A stretch of 64,000 nt of DNA from Pseudomonadota bacterium. GTDB taxonomy: Bacteria; Desulfobacterota; Desulfobacteria; Desulfobacterales; Desulfosarcinaceae. The stretch's first letter is position 1. Each line of letters starts with the position of its first letter. The notes beneath the pieces are model-generated. The model was not told the origin of the DNA. It saw only the letters and a program-made list of their open reading frames with translations, and did no database searches. This document shows, piece by piece, positions 36,441 through 45,692 of the stretch. The stretch spans positions 1 to 64,000 of the forward strand of contig JAEYRZ010000174.1 in the NCBI GenBank assembly GCA_023435265.1, read 5' to 3'. A program made the position numbers and the translations under genes.

Positions 36441-37391
36441 ATGCATTTAAAAAAGCGAATCATGATTACCGGAGGCTGCGGATTTCTGGGGTCGCACTTA
36501 TGCGAACGGCTGTTGGAGCAGGGCCATGACATTCTGTGCGTGGACAATTGCTTCACCGGCACCAAACGCAACATCCGTCATATGCTGGGCCATCCCGGAT
36601 TCGAATTCATCCGGCACGACATCACGTTCCCTTTGTACATCGAAGTCGATCAAATCTACAACATGGCTTGCCCGGCATCGCCGGTTCATTACCAATACGA
36701 CCCCGTCCAGACCACCAAGACCAGCGTTCACGGCGCAATCAACATGCTGGGGCTGGCCAAGCGCGTGCGCGCGAAGATCCTCCAGGCGTCCACGAGCGAG
36801 ATATACGGCGACCCCGAAATCCATCCTCAGCGTGAAGATTACTGGGGCCGGGTCAACCCGATCGGACTGCGGGCCTGCTACGATGAGGGCAAACGCTGCG
36901 CCGAAACGCTGTTTTTCGATTACTACCGGCAGCACCGAGTGGGAATCAAAGTGGCGCGCATTTTCAATACATACGGCCCGCGGATGCATCCGAACGACGG
37001 CCGGGTGGTTTCCAACTTCATTGTCCAGGCGCTCAAGGGCGACCCCATCACGATCTTCGGAGAAGGCGACCAGACCCGATCCTTTTGTTATGTGGATGAT
37101 CTTGTGGACGGCCTGATCCGCTTGATGAACGCTCCGGACGACTTTACCGGACCGGTCAACCTGGGCAACCCCACCGAATTTTCGATTCTGGAGTTGGCCC
37201 GTACGGTGATCGCCCTCACGGGTTCCAGATCCAAAATAGTTTACAACGACCTGCCCAGCGACGATCCCCGCCGGCGCAGGCCGGATATTTCGCTGGCGGA
37301 AGCGGTTCTCAACTGGTCACCGGCCGTACCGCTTAGGGAAGGACTGAGCCATACCATCGCCTACTTCAGGGAATTGATCGGCAGGACTTGA
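36441..37391 (+). CDS. UDP-glucuronate decarboxylase (UDP-xylose synthase), SDR family
   Basis: A 316-residue extended short-chain dehydrogenase. NAD-binding GGCGFLGSHL, the catalytic YxxxK in ACYDEGKRCAE, the Thr-Ser-Glu triplet in STSEIYGDP, and the segment QTTKTSVHGAINML are typical of UDP-glucuronate decarboxylase, which turns UDP-GlcA into UDP-xylose for surface polysaccharide. The start is put at ATG 36441 (AAAGG just upstream); a GTG 18 bases earlier is in frame. It stands alone with long non-coding flanks. Confidence 0.88.
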   Translation: MHLKKRIMITGGCGFLGSHLCERLLEQGHDILCVDNCFTGTKRNIRHMLGHPGFEFIRHDITFPLYIEVDQIYNMACPASPVHYQYDPVQTTKTSVHGAINMLGLAKRVRAKILQASTSEIYGDPEIHPQREDYWGRVNPIGLRACYDEGKRCAETLFFDYYRQHRVGIKVARIFNTYGPRMHPNDGRVVSNFIVQALKGDPITIFGEGDQTRSFCYVDDLVDGLIRLMNAPDDFTGPVNLGNPTEFSILELARTVIALTGSRSKIVYNDLPSDDPRRRRPDISLAEAVLNWSPAVPLREGLSHTIAYFRELIGRT

Positions 37392-37802
37392 CCGTGCCGA
37401 TCGCTCTCCTTGTCGGTCAAACCGCTGAATGCCACATGTATGCTTTCGTATCCGGGACCGTTCACGCAAGACGACACCAGGCGGGACGCCGAAACGCGAT
37501 TTTTAGGATCAAACACCTGTTTGATGAATTCGCAAAAAGCCCGGATTCATCACAGGTTGTGAGTGTCAGGTTTTCCGTCTTGAGCGCAGGATCTTACAGA
37601 TCGAAAATAAATACAGGCACTAACCATTGCATAACACTTAACCCTCCAAATCTTAAAACGATCGCAACAGCGACTTTTTACGAGGCCATCGTATTTCATC
37701 CGTTTCAAAGAGAAGACCGGGTATTCATCTTGCTTATCCGTTTTATGGCCGCACGGCCTCCGGCCCCATTGACGTGAACGCCGCATGTGAGGAATCGACA
37801 TT
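37392..37802. other. 411-bp intergenic region
   Basis: No gene is supported. A TTG-started frame (37388-37777) overlaps the previous stop as TTGA but its 129 residues have no protein-like pattern. The region is richer in A and T between 37540 and 37700, which would suit promoters for the cyclic-nucleotide-binding gene, though no well-spaced boxes were found. Confidence 0.4.
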
Positions 37803-38294
37803 ATGCAGGAATCGACTTTTCTGGACAACAACTGCAGTATGGTGGAGAACTTGAAAAAAATACCGGTCTTGGAATCATTCGAGGAACAAGAGCTCAGCAA
37901 GCTGCTGGAAATGAGTAAAATCCGCAAGTACAGGGCCGGCGAGTGCATCGTCCAGGAAGGTCAATCGGACACATGGCTCTATTTCCTCATGTACGGGCGG
38001 GTTAAAATCAGTAAAAACGGCAAGGATGTCACCACCCTGAACCACAAGGGCGAGGTGTTCGGCGAAATGGGCGCGTTGGACAGTTCCCGTCGTTCGGCTT
38101 CGGCACACGCCCTGACCGATACGGTGTGCCTGGCCACCGATATTTTCTACATCGAGAAACTCACCGGAAATGAGCGGGTCGCCTTCGGCTATGTACTGTA
38201 CCGACTGCTGGCCGAAATTCTTTCCAGGCGACTGCGTCAGACCACCGATGCGCTGATCAAGGCCAAGGGACGCATCAACCTGAAATTCTGGTAA
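37803..38294 (+). CDS. Stand-alone cyclic-nucleotide-binding domain protein
   Basis: A 163-residue protein made of one cNMP-binding beta-roll (residues 15-135) with the phosphate-binding-cassette-like GEVFGEMGALDSSRRSASAHA, followed by a helical tail (LLAEILSRRLRQTTDALIKAKG). There is no helix-turn-helix, so it is not a Crp-type transcription factor; it resembles the regulatory domain of cNMP-gated channels and kinases. It ends three bases from the convergent CLC gene. Ligand and partner are unknown. Confidence 0.88.
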   Translation: MQESTFLDNNCSMVENLKKIPVLESFEEQELSKLLEMSKIRKYRAGECIVQEGQSDTWLYFLMYGRVKISKNGKDVTTLNHKGEVFGEMGALDSSRRSASAHALTDTVCLATDIFYIEKLTGNERVAFGYVLYRLLAEILSRRLRQTTDALIKAKGRINLKFW

Positions 38295-38297
38295 GCT

Positions 38298-40130
38298 TCA
38301 GAAGACGCTTTCGGCCTCTCGGGCGGCCTTCAGCTCCGCCACTTTCTGATTGTAGAAGGCAATCACTTCCCGGCGGTTGAGCATCCCGATCAACCGCCGG
38401 GGATCCTGTTCGACCACGGGCAGGCTGTCGATGTTCTTTGCCGTGAATTTCTTGAGAACCGAATTCAAATCCTCATCGAGATCGGCCGTAATCAACTCGG
38501 ACGTCCCGATATCCTTCATCACCACCAGACGCTCGATTTCAGGCGCAAAGAGTACGGCCCGCACGTCGTTGATCGAAAAGATGCTCGCCAGATGCCCCTG
38601 TTCATCCATGACCGGGAAGTAGTGCTGGTTGGATTCGGCGAAATAGCGTTTGAATTCGGCGAAAGGCATGCTTTGAGGAACCATGCTCACCTTTTTTAAC
38701 AGATGGACGATATCCTGAACCTTGAACGATTCCAGCACATCGACGAAGAATTCGCCCTGATGCGCGGGCGAATCGATCTTGCGCAGTACCTGGCGGTGAA
38801 AAATCGTCCAGCGCTTGGACGCCATATAGGCGACCGAACAGACCAGAAGGCTGGGCAGCAGCAGGTGATAGGAATTGGTCATTTCGGAAACGAATATGAT
38901 CGTGGATATCGGCGTGTTCGAAACGGCCGTGAAGAAACCGGCCATGCCCACCACGACGAACGCACCCGGCTGCGTGATCACCGCCGGCATCCAGGCATGA
39001 AAGGCGTTGCCGACCGTCCCGCCGACCGCCCCGCCGATGACGATCGAGGGTCCGAAAACACCGCCGCTGCCTCCGGAACCGATCGAAAATGAGGTGGTCA
39101 GCACTTTGCCGAAGGCCAGACTCAGCAGGAATGCGACACTCACCTGGTTGTCGATCGCCAGCTGGGCGAAGCCGTACCCGAAAGAAAGGCAGTGCGGCCA
39201 ATAGAACCCGACCAGGCCTGTGGCCAATCCACCGATGGCCGGTTTCAGCGCGCTGGGGATTTTATCCAGTCTTTTAAAGAAATCGACAGTCCCATAAAAC
39301 ATCTTGACGTAGAAAATACCTGCCGGAACCAGAACGAGGGCCAGCACCAGGTAGGGTCCCAGTTCGAGGGGGTTCTGAAAGATAAAATCGGGCGATGCGA
39401 ACAACGATCCCCAGCCGAAGACCAGGCAGAAAAGGCAGTAGGCGACAACCGAGGAGATGCCCGCGGGTATGATCACCTCGGATTCGAATTCGGTATCCCG
39501 GTACAGCACCTCGGAGGCGAAGAGCGCTCCGGCCAGGGGCGCCCTGAAGATGCTGCCCACGCCGGCGCCGATTCCGGCAGCCATCATGATGCGGCGGTCG
39601 CGATCGGACATATTGAGGCGTGTGGCCAGGAACGACCCGAATCCGGCGCCGATCTGGGCGATGGGCCCCTCGCGGCCGCCCGAACCGCCTGTGGTCAAGG
39701 TGATCGCCGAAGCGAGGGTTTTGATGATCGGCACACGGCCGCGGATATACCCGCCCTTGTTGTGATACGCATTGATCGCGGCATCGGTGCCGTGTCCTTC
39801 GGCCTCGGGGGCGAAGGTATAGACCAGCCATCCGCTGACCAGGCCGCCCAGCGCCGGTAAAAACAGCAGGATCCAGCGGTTGAATTCGTGTTGCGTGGGG
39901 GTGATCAAGCGGTGCTCGCCGGCCGGCATGGGCGGGCGGTATCCGGCTGCGAGATCCAGAAAGTAATGGACACCCAATTCGCACAGGTAATGGAATACGA
40001 TTGCTCCGAGGCCGGCGATAATCCCGATGGCAACGAAGTAAACCGCCCACTTTCCGGCGCGGGCGAAGTTAAAGGAGCGCCCGTTTCCCAAACCCGTAAG
40101 GCTGGACCTCATCGGATGTTCGGCGGTCAT
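38298..40130 (-). CDS. CLC-family chloride transporter/channel with C-terminal CBS pair
   Basis: A 610-residue membrane protein. The CLC core (about 25-445) has GSGGREGPIAQIGA with the gating Glu (E154) and the second selectivity motif GSGGSGGVFGPSIVIGG. Two CBS motifs (about 470-600) close the protein and probably bind adenine nucleotides. In the segment APLAGALFASEVL, the position of E. coli ClcA Glu203, the internal proton site of H+/Cl- exchangers, is Val208; Val there is typical of CLC channels. It therefore may be an uncoupled Cl- (or F-) conductor. It is convergent with the cNMP-binding gene and follows the aminotransferase gene by a few bases. Confidence 0.9.
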   Translation of the reverse strand: MTAEHPMRSSLTGLGNGRSFNFARAGKWAVYFVAIGIIAGLGAIVFHYLCELGVHYFLDLAAGYRPPMPAGEHRLITPTQHEFNRWILLFLPALGGLVSGWLVYTFAPEAEGHGTDAAINAYHNKGGYIRGRVPIIKTLASAITLTTGGSGGREGPIAQIGAGFGSFLATRLNMSDRDRRIMMAAGIGAGVGSIFRAPLAGALFASEVLYRDTEFESEVIIPAGISSVVAYCLFCLVFGWGSLFASPDFIFQNPLELGPYLVLALVLVPAGIFYVKMFYGTVDFFKRLDKIPSALKPAIGGLATGLVGFYWPHCLSFGYGFAQLAIDNQVSVAFLLSLAFGKVLTTSFSIGSGGSGGVFGPSIVIGGAVGGTVGNAFHAWMPAVITQPGAFVVVGMAGFFTAVSNTPISTIIFVSEMTNSYHLLLPSLLVCSVAYMASKRWTIFHRQVLRKIDSPAHQGEFFVDVLESFKVQDIVHLLKKVSMVPQSMPFAEFKRYFAESNQHYFPVMDEQGHLASIFSINDVRAVLFAPEIERLVVMKDIGTSELITADLDEDLNSVLKKFTAKNIDSLPVVEQDPRRLIGMLNRREVIAFYNQKVAELKAAREAESVF

Positions 40131-41447
40131 TCAGACCGAGACCCTCAGGTCTTGGACGCCGCTCAAGAGCGTATCGAACAATTCCTCGATCTGATCCTCA
40201 TCGATGCACGAGAAGGCGACCCGCAGGTCGGATCGTCCCAGCGCAATCAGCCCGACGCCGTATTTTTCCAATAAATGGACCCGCAGCGGTTCGGCCTCGA
40301 CGGTTTTGAGCCGCAGGCACATGAAATACCCTGAATTGAAGGGATAGGCCTGCCAGGCATCGGCATACTTGGGCAGTTCCACCACCTGCTTCACCTTCTG
40401 CGCACGCCGCTTCAATATGGCGAACTTGGCTTCCTTCTCCGCCGGGTTTTCCGGATTCTGCATCGATTGGAGGAGAATGGTCTGCCCGAGGTGAGATGCA
40501 TTGGATATGGTTCCGCGCACGCATCCGGCGGTCTTTTTTTCCAGAGCAGCGTAAAAAGCGGCCGTCTCCTGCCGGCAAACCGTCCCATAGGTAATGAAAC
40601 CGATGCGCAGGCCCCATACGAAATGCTCTTTGGTGGCCCCGTCGACCTTGACCGCCAGAAGATTGGGATGTCGATCGCACAGCCGCCCGAAAAGCGACTC
40701 TTTCAGGATATGGTCTTCATAGAACAGGCCGAAGTACGCGTCGTCCAGCATGACGATCACCCGGGTTCCGCCTTGTGCCGCACGCACCAGGATTTCCTGC
40801 ATGGCCTGCGCTTCCGTTTCGGTGATGGTGTAGCCGGTCGGATTCTGGGGAAAATTGAGCAGTACGATGACTTTCTTGTGGCTCCGCGCCTCACGCGCCA
40901 GCGCCGCTTCGAGACCCGCGAGGTTGTAGCCCCCCCGGTCGTCCAACAGCGCGTACGTGCTGAACCGCGCCCCATGGCGGACGTTGAAAATCATGCTGTA
41001 GTTGCCCCAGGTCTTATCCGGGAGCACGACGACATCGCCGGGATCTACACACAAATCGGCAAATACACTGATTCCGTGGGTGATTCCACAGGTGACGACC
41101 GGCAGGCTGACCTGCTTGCCGGCGAGCGAGGGGTTTTTGAGGTAAAGCTCCGACCGCCAGCGTTCGCGCAGCGCCGGCAAGCCGAATGACGGAGCGTAGG
41201 TCAATGACTGACTGGCCCGAATTCCGCTGATTCCCGCCATGATGCTGTCGAAGCGCATCGTATGACCGCCTTCCTTGGCGATGCCGACGGTTGCATTGAT
41301 GCGGTGCGCTTTTTCCTTGGCTTCGGCGCCCTGGGTCAGAATGCCCTTCGGAAAAAAGATTTCACGGCCGACATGCGACAGCATCTCCAACACCTGGGGA
41401 TTGGCGCCCGAAATCACCTCATTGAGCTCGTGAGCAAGTGGGTTCAT
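40131..41447 (-). CDS. PLP-dependent class I/II aminotransferase
   Basis: A 438-residue fold-type I PLP enzyme. The cofactor sites are visible: NFPQNPTGYT, the Asp in VMLDDAYFGLFYED, and the Schiff-base Lys in VDGATKEHFVWGLRIGF. An Arg at the C-terminal substrate-binding position is seen in SDLRVAFSCI. The amino-acid substrate cannot be assigned; it resembles aspartate/aromatic-type transaminases of Desulfobacterota. The start at 41447 follows AGGAACG; a 64-codon in-frame extension upstream is unlikely. The stop is adjacent to the CLC gene start. Confidence 0.88.
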   Translation of the reverse strand: MNPLAHELNEVISGANPQVLEMLSHVGREIFFPKGILTQGAEAKEKAHRINATVGIAKEGGHTMRFDSIMAGISGIRASQSLTYAPSFGLPALRERWRSELYLKNPSLAGKQVSLPVVTCGITHGISVFADLCVDPGDVVVLPDKTWGNYSMIFNVRHGARFSTYALLDDRGGYNLAGLEAALAREARSHKKVIVLLNFPQNPTGYTITETEAQAMQEILVRAAQGGTRVIVMLDDAYFGLFYEDHILKESLFGRLCDRHPNLLAVKVDGATKEHFVWGLRIGFITYGTVCRQETAAFYAALEKKTAGCVRGTISNASHLGQTILLQSMQNPENPAEKEAKFAILKRRAQKVKQVVELPKYADAWQAYPFNSGYFMCLRLKTVEAEPLRVHLLEKYGVGLIALGRSDLRVAFSCIDEDQIEELFDTLLSGVQDLRVSV

Positions 41448-41637
41448 GGTCGTTCCTGTTGGTTGAAGGGTATCGAAAAACGTTTCGGAAGAAGCGTAAG
41501 CGGCCCGCTTCAACGAATTTCGAAGCATCCCGTGCACCGGTCGAAGCGATGAGGCCCAGACATATAGAGAGGTTTCCGCGCTGTCAAGGGGCCTTGGCCG
41601 TCTGCACGTGCGGATTGGTTTTCGAAGCGTCTGATCC

Positions 41638-41672
41638 AAAAAAAAACCCCGCTCCGGGCAAGGAGCGGGGTT
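41638..41672 (-). terminator. Terminator after the PxxKW gene
   Basis: A perfect 11-bp GC-rich stem (41645-41655 with 41662-41672, six-base loop) followed, leftward, by a run of T (41646-41638). It stands 15 bases beyond the stop of the cysteine-rich protein gene. Confidence 0.9.
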
Positions 41673-41687
41673 CGGTATCGATCACCG

Positions 41688-41969
41688 CTACTTGCCCATT
41701 CCTCGCTTGGAAGCCTTGAGCGGGTTGACTTTCGCTTTGGAAGCTGCCACGGCGGCCACAATATGGGTGGCCAGGTTGCATTTGCCGCTCTTCCATTTCA
41801 CTGCCGGCTCGGGGCAGGCACTACAGTACCAGCCCGCCGAAATCTGGGTGGCGCGGTTGCAGCCTTTGCAGGCCTCAACGATTTCATGGCACAATCCGCC
41901 GTTATAGCCGCATCCTTTGGCCGTCATGAAGGCGCATTCGTTACCTTTGCGAATGGTTTCACAAATCAT
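41688..41969 (-). CDS. PxxKW-type cysteine-rich protein
   Basis: A 93-residue protein with eight or more cysteines: CETIRKGNEC, KGCGYNGGLC, CKGCNRAT, YCSACPEP and GKCNLATH. The segment PEPAVKW is the signature of the PxxKW family, known only from Desulfobacterota-like bacteria and of unknown function. The even spread of CxxC and single Cys suggests a metal- or cluster-binding fold. It has no signal peptide. ATG 41969 is placed about nine bases after AAAGGGGG; ATG 41978 is too close. It is monocistronic, with a strong terminator. Confidence 0.85.
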   Translation of the reverse strand: MICETIRKGNECAFMTAKGCGYNGGLCHEIVEACKGCNRATQISAGWYCSACPEPAVKWKSGKCNLATHIVAAVAASKAKVNPLKASKRGMGK

Positions 41970-42007
41970 GGGTATCATCCCCCTTTCAATAAATCGATCG
42001 CTCGGCG

Positions 42008-42040
42008 CAAAAAATGGCCAGATCGATTGCTCTGGCCATT
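42008..42040 (-). terminator. Terminator after mscS
   Basis: A perfect 10-bp stem AATGGCCAGA/TCTGGCCATT (42013-42022 with 42031-42040) followed leftward by TTTTTT. It lies about 100 bases beyond the mscS stop. Confidence 0.85.
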
Positions 42041-42138
42041 ATTCGCAACGATAACCCGGCAGCCTATAGATGAGCTCCGGATCCAAGTCAAGCACTTTTT
42101 CATCCGGGTGCAGTAAAAACCGGGGCGCTTCGGGCCGC

Positions 42139-42990
42139 TCAGGCCGCGGCGCTGATATCCGCCTTTTCTTCGACAACTGCGTGCTGGTAAACATGAACGT
42201 CCCGTTGCGGGAAAGGAATCCTTATCCCATGGGCATCGAGCGCCTTCTTCAAGTTCTCGATCGTGTCGCAGTACACGCCCCCGTAGTCCGAGGACTTGAC
42301 CCAGGGCCGGACGACGAAATTGACACTGCTTTCGCCCAACTCCACCAGCGCGACTTGCGGCGGGGGGTCCGCCAGGATGCGCGGATCCCTGGCCATGACC
42401 TCGCGCATCACCTGCTTGGCCGTGTCGATGTCGTCCCCGTATCCGATTCCGATCGAGATATCGACCCGACGCGTTCCTTTGCATGTCCAGTTGATGATGT
42501 TGTCACCGGTGATCTTGGCGTTGGGGACGATGATCGTTTTGTTGTCCGGCGTCAGCAGCGTCGTCGTGAAGATCTGAATTTCTTCGACCGTGCCGACCAC
42601 GCCCGCGCCTTCGATGTAGTCGCCGACCCGAAAGGGACGGAAAATGATCATCAGGAAGCCGGCGGCAAAATTCGCCAACGATCCCTGCAGGGCCAGACCG
42701 ATAGCCAACCCGGCGGCGCCCAGAATGGCGATGAACGAGGTGGTCTGAATCCCCAGTTGACCGAGCGCGGCCAGGACGAAAAAAATGAGCAGTGCAAAAT
42801 AGGTCAGATTGGCGCCGAAACTGCAAACGGTTGGATCCACATTGCCGCGGAGCAGGACGCGTCGGACGATATTGCGCATGCCCATCGAAGCCCAGCGGCC
42901 GATAATCAGTATGGCCGCGGCCGCGATCACCTTCAGTCCGTAAATTGTTATCAGCTCCCATAGTTTCAATGAAATCTGGCTGAAGTCCAT
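42139..42990 (-). CDS. mscS: Small-conductance mechanosensitive channel
   Basis: A 283-residue MscS: three membrane helices (about 10-35, 60-82, 86-115), the glycine/alanine-rich pore helix GAAGLAIGLALQGSLANFAAG, then the beta domain starting FRPFRVGDYIEG and a soluble cage. It opens on hypo-osmotic shock and releases solutes. AAGGAGGAG lies just before ATG 42990. Length is that of E. coli MscS. Confidence 0.95.
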   Translation of the reverse strand: MDFSQISLKLWELITIYGLKVIAAAAILIIGRWASMGMRNIVRRVLLRGNVDPTVCSFGANLTYFALLIFFVLAALGQLGIQTTSFIAILGAAGLAIGLALQGSLANFAAGFLMIIFRPFRVGDYIEGAGVVGTVEEIQIFTTTLLTPDNKTIIVPNAKITGDNIINWTCKGTRRVDISIGIGYGDDIDTAKQVMREVMARDPRILADPPPQVALVELGESSVNFVVRPWVKSSDYGGVYCDTIENLKKALDAHGIRIPFPQRDVHVYQHAVVEEKADISAAA

Positions 42991-43192
42991 TCGTCTCCTC
43001 CTTTTGCCGGCGCCGGACCGCTCCAGCATCCAAGTGTTATCAGAAAGCGGGAGGCCTAAATTGGTACGAGAGGGGCTGAAGTGTCAAGCTGAAATGATCC
43101 CGAACCCGCAGCCAGGGCATCGGAAGTGGATCGGTACCGCTGCGCCGCCGCCGGCCTGGAGAGGATCGCCAGCCGTGAAAACGGAGAACCGC

Positions 43193-43221
43193 TTGCATGT
43201 CGCAGTGGCATGATTTATGGT
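43193..43221 (+). promoter_or_regulatory. Possible promoter for kdsD
   Basis: TTGCAT (43193-43198), a 17-base spacer and TATGGT (43216-43221), each matching the sigma-70 consensus at four of six bases, about 50 bases before the kdsD start. Confidence 0.35.
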
Positions 43222-43271
43222 GGTGCGGTTTTGCTGTCCGACAGCAGGTCAACGCATCGAAGGTACCCGAC

Positions 43272-44306
43272 ATGCCGCCACGCCAATCATCTATCAGTGC
43301 AGTTGCTCCGGAGGAACATAGCGAAGCGTCGCGCATCATCAGTGAAGCGGTCGAGGTTCTCAAACTCGAATCCGAAAGCGTCCTCAAGCTTTCCGAACGG
43401 ATCGACCGGCGTTTCGTGAAGATGGTCGAACTCATTTGCCGCTGCAAAGGCCGGGTGATCGTCGCCGGCATCGGCAAATCGGGGATCATCGCCCGCAAAC
43501 TGGCGGCCACCCTGAACAGTACCGGCACCCGCGCCCTCTATCTGCATCCGGTCGAAGCCATGCATGGGGACCTTGGAATGGTATGCCGGGACGACATCCT
43601 TCTGGCATTATCGGCCAGCGGAGAAACCGGCGAACTCAATCTTCTGCTGCCCAACGTCCGCAAGATCGGGTGCCCGATTATCGCCTTCACCGGCAAGGCG
43701 GAATCCACACTCGCACGGCACAGCGATGTCGTGATCGATGTGCAGGTCGAAAAAGAGGCCTGTCCGCTCGGATTGGCGCCGACCTGTTCCACCACCGCCA
43801 TGCTGGCCATGGGCGACGCGCTGGCCGTGGTTCTGATCAACCGCAAGCATTTCAAACGCGACGACTTCAAACGTTTTCATCCGGGCGGCGCGCTGGGGCA
43901 ACGCCTGGCCCGCAAAGTCGGCGACATCATGCTGACCGGCGCGGCCGTCCCCCACGTACAGACCGGTACGACCGTGTTGAACGCCATTGCCGAAATGAAC
44001 CGCCACAATCTCGGCGTCATTCTCATCCTGAAAAAAGGCGGCCTGCTCGCCGGCATCATCACCGATGGCGATATCCGGCGTGCCGTGGCTGCCGGAACCC
44101 CGATTCACGAACTCATGGCCGAAGCCCTGATGACCCCCGATCCGCGCCATGCGCGCCCCGACACGCCGGCCTACGATGCACTGAACACGATGGAAAAACA
44201 TCAGATCACCGTACTGCCGATCACCGACTCCCGCGGCAAAGTCAAAGGAATACTCCACCTGCACGACATACTGGGCAAGGGCGAGTTCAAGTTCAACGGT
44301 TTGTAA
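43272..44306 (+). CDS. kdsD: Arabinose-5-phosphate isomerase (KpsF/GutQ family)
   Basis: A 344-residue enzyme that converts ribulose-5-phosphate to arabinose-5-phosphate, the first step of Kdo synthesis for LPS. A SIS sugar-isomerase domain (about 40-190: GIGKSGIIARKLAATLNSTGT, ALSASGETGEL) is followed by two CBS motifs (about 215-340). HPGGALGQRL marks the KpsF/GutQ subfamily. ATG 43272 is taken because GAAGG precedes it and upstream in-frame sequence is unlike the family. waaA, which uses Kdo, lies 1.4 kb downstream on the other strand. Confidence 0.93.
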   Translation: MPPRQSSISAVAPEEHSEASRIISEAVEVLKLESESVLKLSERIDRRFVKMVELICRCKGRVIVAGIGKSGIIARKLAATLNSTGTRALYLHPVEAMHGDLGMVCRDDILLALSASGETGELNLLLPNVRKIGCPIIAFTGKAESTLARHSDVVIDVQVEKEACPLGLAPTCSTTAMLAMGDALAVVLINRKHFKRDDFKRFHPGGALGQRLARKVGDIMLTGAAVPHVQTGTTVLNAIAEMNRHNLGVILILKKGGLLAGIITDGDIRRAVAAGTPIHELMAEALMTPDPRHARPDTPAYDALNTMEKHQITVLPITDSRGKVKGILHLHDILGKGEFKFNGL

Positions 44307-44363
44307 TCCACCGCGCCGGATGCATTATATGCCGAAGCGGTAAACAGGAAAAAAGCGCTACCG

Positions 44364-45689
44364 ATGGAAACCGATATCATCGAAACCAAGATTATCAGCC
44401 TGGGAAACGCGAGAATCGATTCCCCCCTGATTCCCGGGTACAATTCAAGAAACCAGCCCTTCGTCAAGGACACCGACCGGGTCCTGATTGAAATCCGCGA
44501 AAAAGAAACCCAGGAACGGATTCAACGCGGCGAACAATTACGCGCCTTCGAGCTGGCCGGTCCGCGGCAGAAAATCTATTTCGACCCGAGCAAGCTGCGT
44601 TGCGCCGTGGTCACCTGCGGCGGGTTATGCCCGGGCCTCAACGATATCATCCGCTCGGTGGTGCTGGAACTCTACCACCATTACGGAGTCCGCAACATTT
44701 TCGGCATCCGCTACGGCCTGCAGGGGTTTATTCCGCACTACGGCCACGAAGTGATCGAATTAAAGCCTTCCCGCGTGTCGAACATCATGGACATGGGCGG
44801 GTCGATCCTGGGGTCCTCGCGCGGACCGCAGGACATCAATGAAATCGTCGACAGCCTGGAACGGATGAATATCGGCATTCTTTTCATGGTGGGCGGCGAC
44901 GGGACCATACGCGCCGCGGTCGGCATCGCCGATGCGATTCTGGAGCGCGGGTTGAAAATCAGCATCGTAGGCATCCCCAAAACCATCGACAACGACATCT
45001 ATCTGGTATCGCAATCCTTCGGCTTCGACACGGCCGTGGATGTCTCCACCCAGGCCATCATCGGCGCCCATAACGAGGCCCAGGGCTATCCCAATGGCAT
45101 CGGTCTGATCAAGCTGATGGGGCGGCACTCGGGATTCATCGCCGCCACCGCCGCCTTGGCCCAGCAGGACGTCAATTTCGTTCTGATTCCGGAGGTCGAT
45201 TTCGAACTCGAAGGCCCCAACGGCTTTCTCGCGGCGCTGGAAAAACGTCTGGCCACACGCGGCCACGCGGTGATCATCGTCGCCGAGGGCGCGGGCCAGC
45301 ATTTCTTCGAAAATGTCACCGAGGAACGCGACGAATCGGGGAACATTCGGCTCAAGGATATCGGCATATTCCTGAAAAACCGCATCATCCGACACTTCAA
45401 AGAACGCAGCATCGAAATCAATATCAAGTACATCGATCCCAGCTACATGATCCGCAGCCTGCCGGCCAATGCAAATGACAGCGTATTCTGCGGATTCCTG
45501 GGACGCTCGGCGGTCCACGCCGGTATGGCCGGCAAAACCAAGCTGATTATTTCCCGCTGGAACAATCATTTCGTGCATGTTCCCATGGAAGCCTCGGTCG
45601 GCAAGCGCAAGCAGGTGGCACCGGACGGCGAACTCTGGTCCGCGGTTCTGGAGGCCACCGGTCAAGGGGCGTTCAAGAACGGCGCATAA
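44364..45689 (+). CDS. 6-phosphofructokinase, ATP-type of the long (group II-like) family
   Basis: A 441-residue phosphofructokinase longer than E. coli PfkA, of the plant/spirochaete-like branch. The phosphoryl-donor motif is GGDGT (177-181), where Gly indicates ATP, as against GGDD in pyrophosphate enzymes. The catalytic region is PKTIDND (205-211), with Lys where bacterial ATP enzymes have Gly, as is common in this branch. IKLMGRHSGFIAATAA and EGAGQ are also conserved. It adds a phosphate to fructose-6-phosphate in glycolysis. It follows kdsD by 57 bases, with AGGAAA before the ATG. Confidence 0.9.
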   Translation: METDIIETKIISLGNARIDSPLIPGYNSRNQPFVKDTDRVLIEIREKETQERIQRGEQLRAFELAGPRQKIYFDPSKLRCAVVTCGGLCPGLNDIIRSVVLELYHHYGVRNIFGIRYGLQGFIPHYGHEVIELKPSRVSNIMDMGGSILGSSRGPQDINEIVDSLERMNIGILFMVGGDGTIRAAVGIADAILERGLKISIVGIPKTIDNDIYLVSQSFGFDTAVDVSTQAIIGAHNEAQGYPNGIGLIKLMGRHSGFIAATAALAQQDVNFVLIPEVDFELEGPNGFLAALEKRLATRGHAVIIVAEGAGQHFFENVTEERDESGNIRLKDIGIFLKNRIIRHFKERSIEINIKYIDPSYMIRSLPANANDSVFCGFLGRSAVHAGMAGKTKLIISRWNNHFVHVPMEASVGKRKQVAPDGELWSAVLEATGQGAFKNGA

Positions 45690-45692
45690 TGC

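Noticed and set aside
37388..37777. 129-codon frame overlapping the UDP-glucuronate decarboxylase stop
   Set aside because: No ribosome-binding site and no protein-like pattern.
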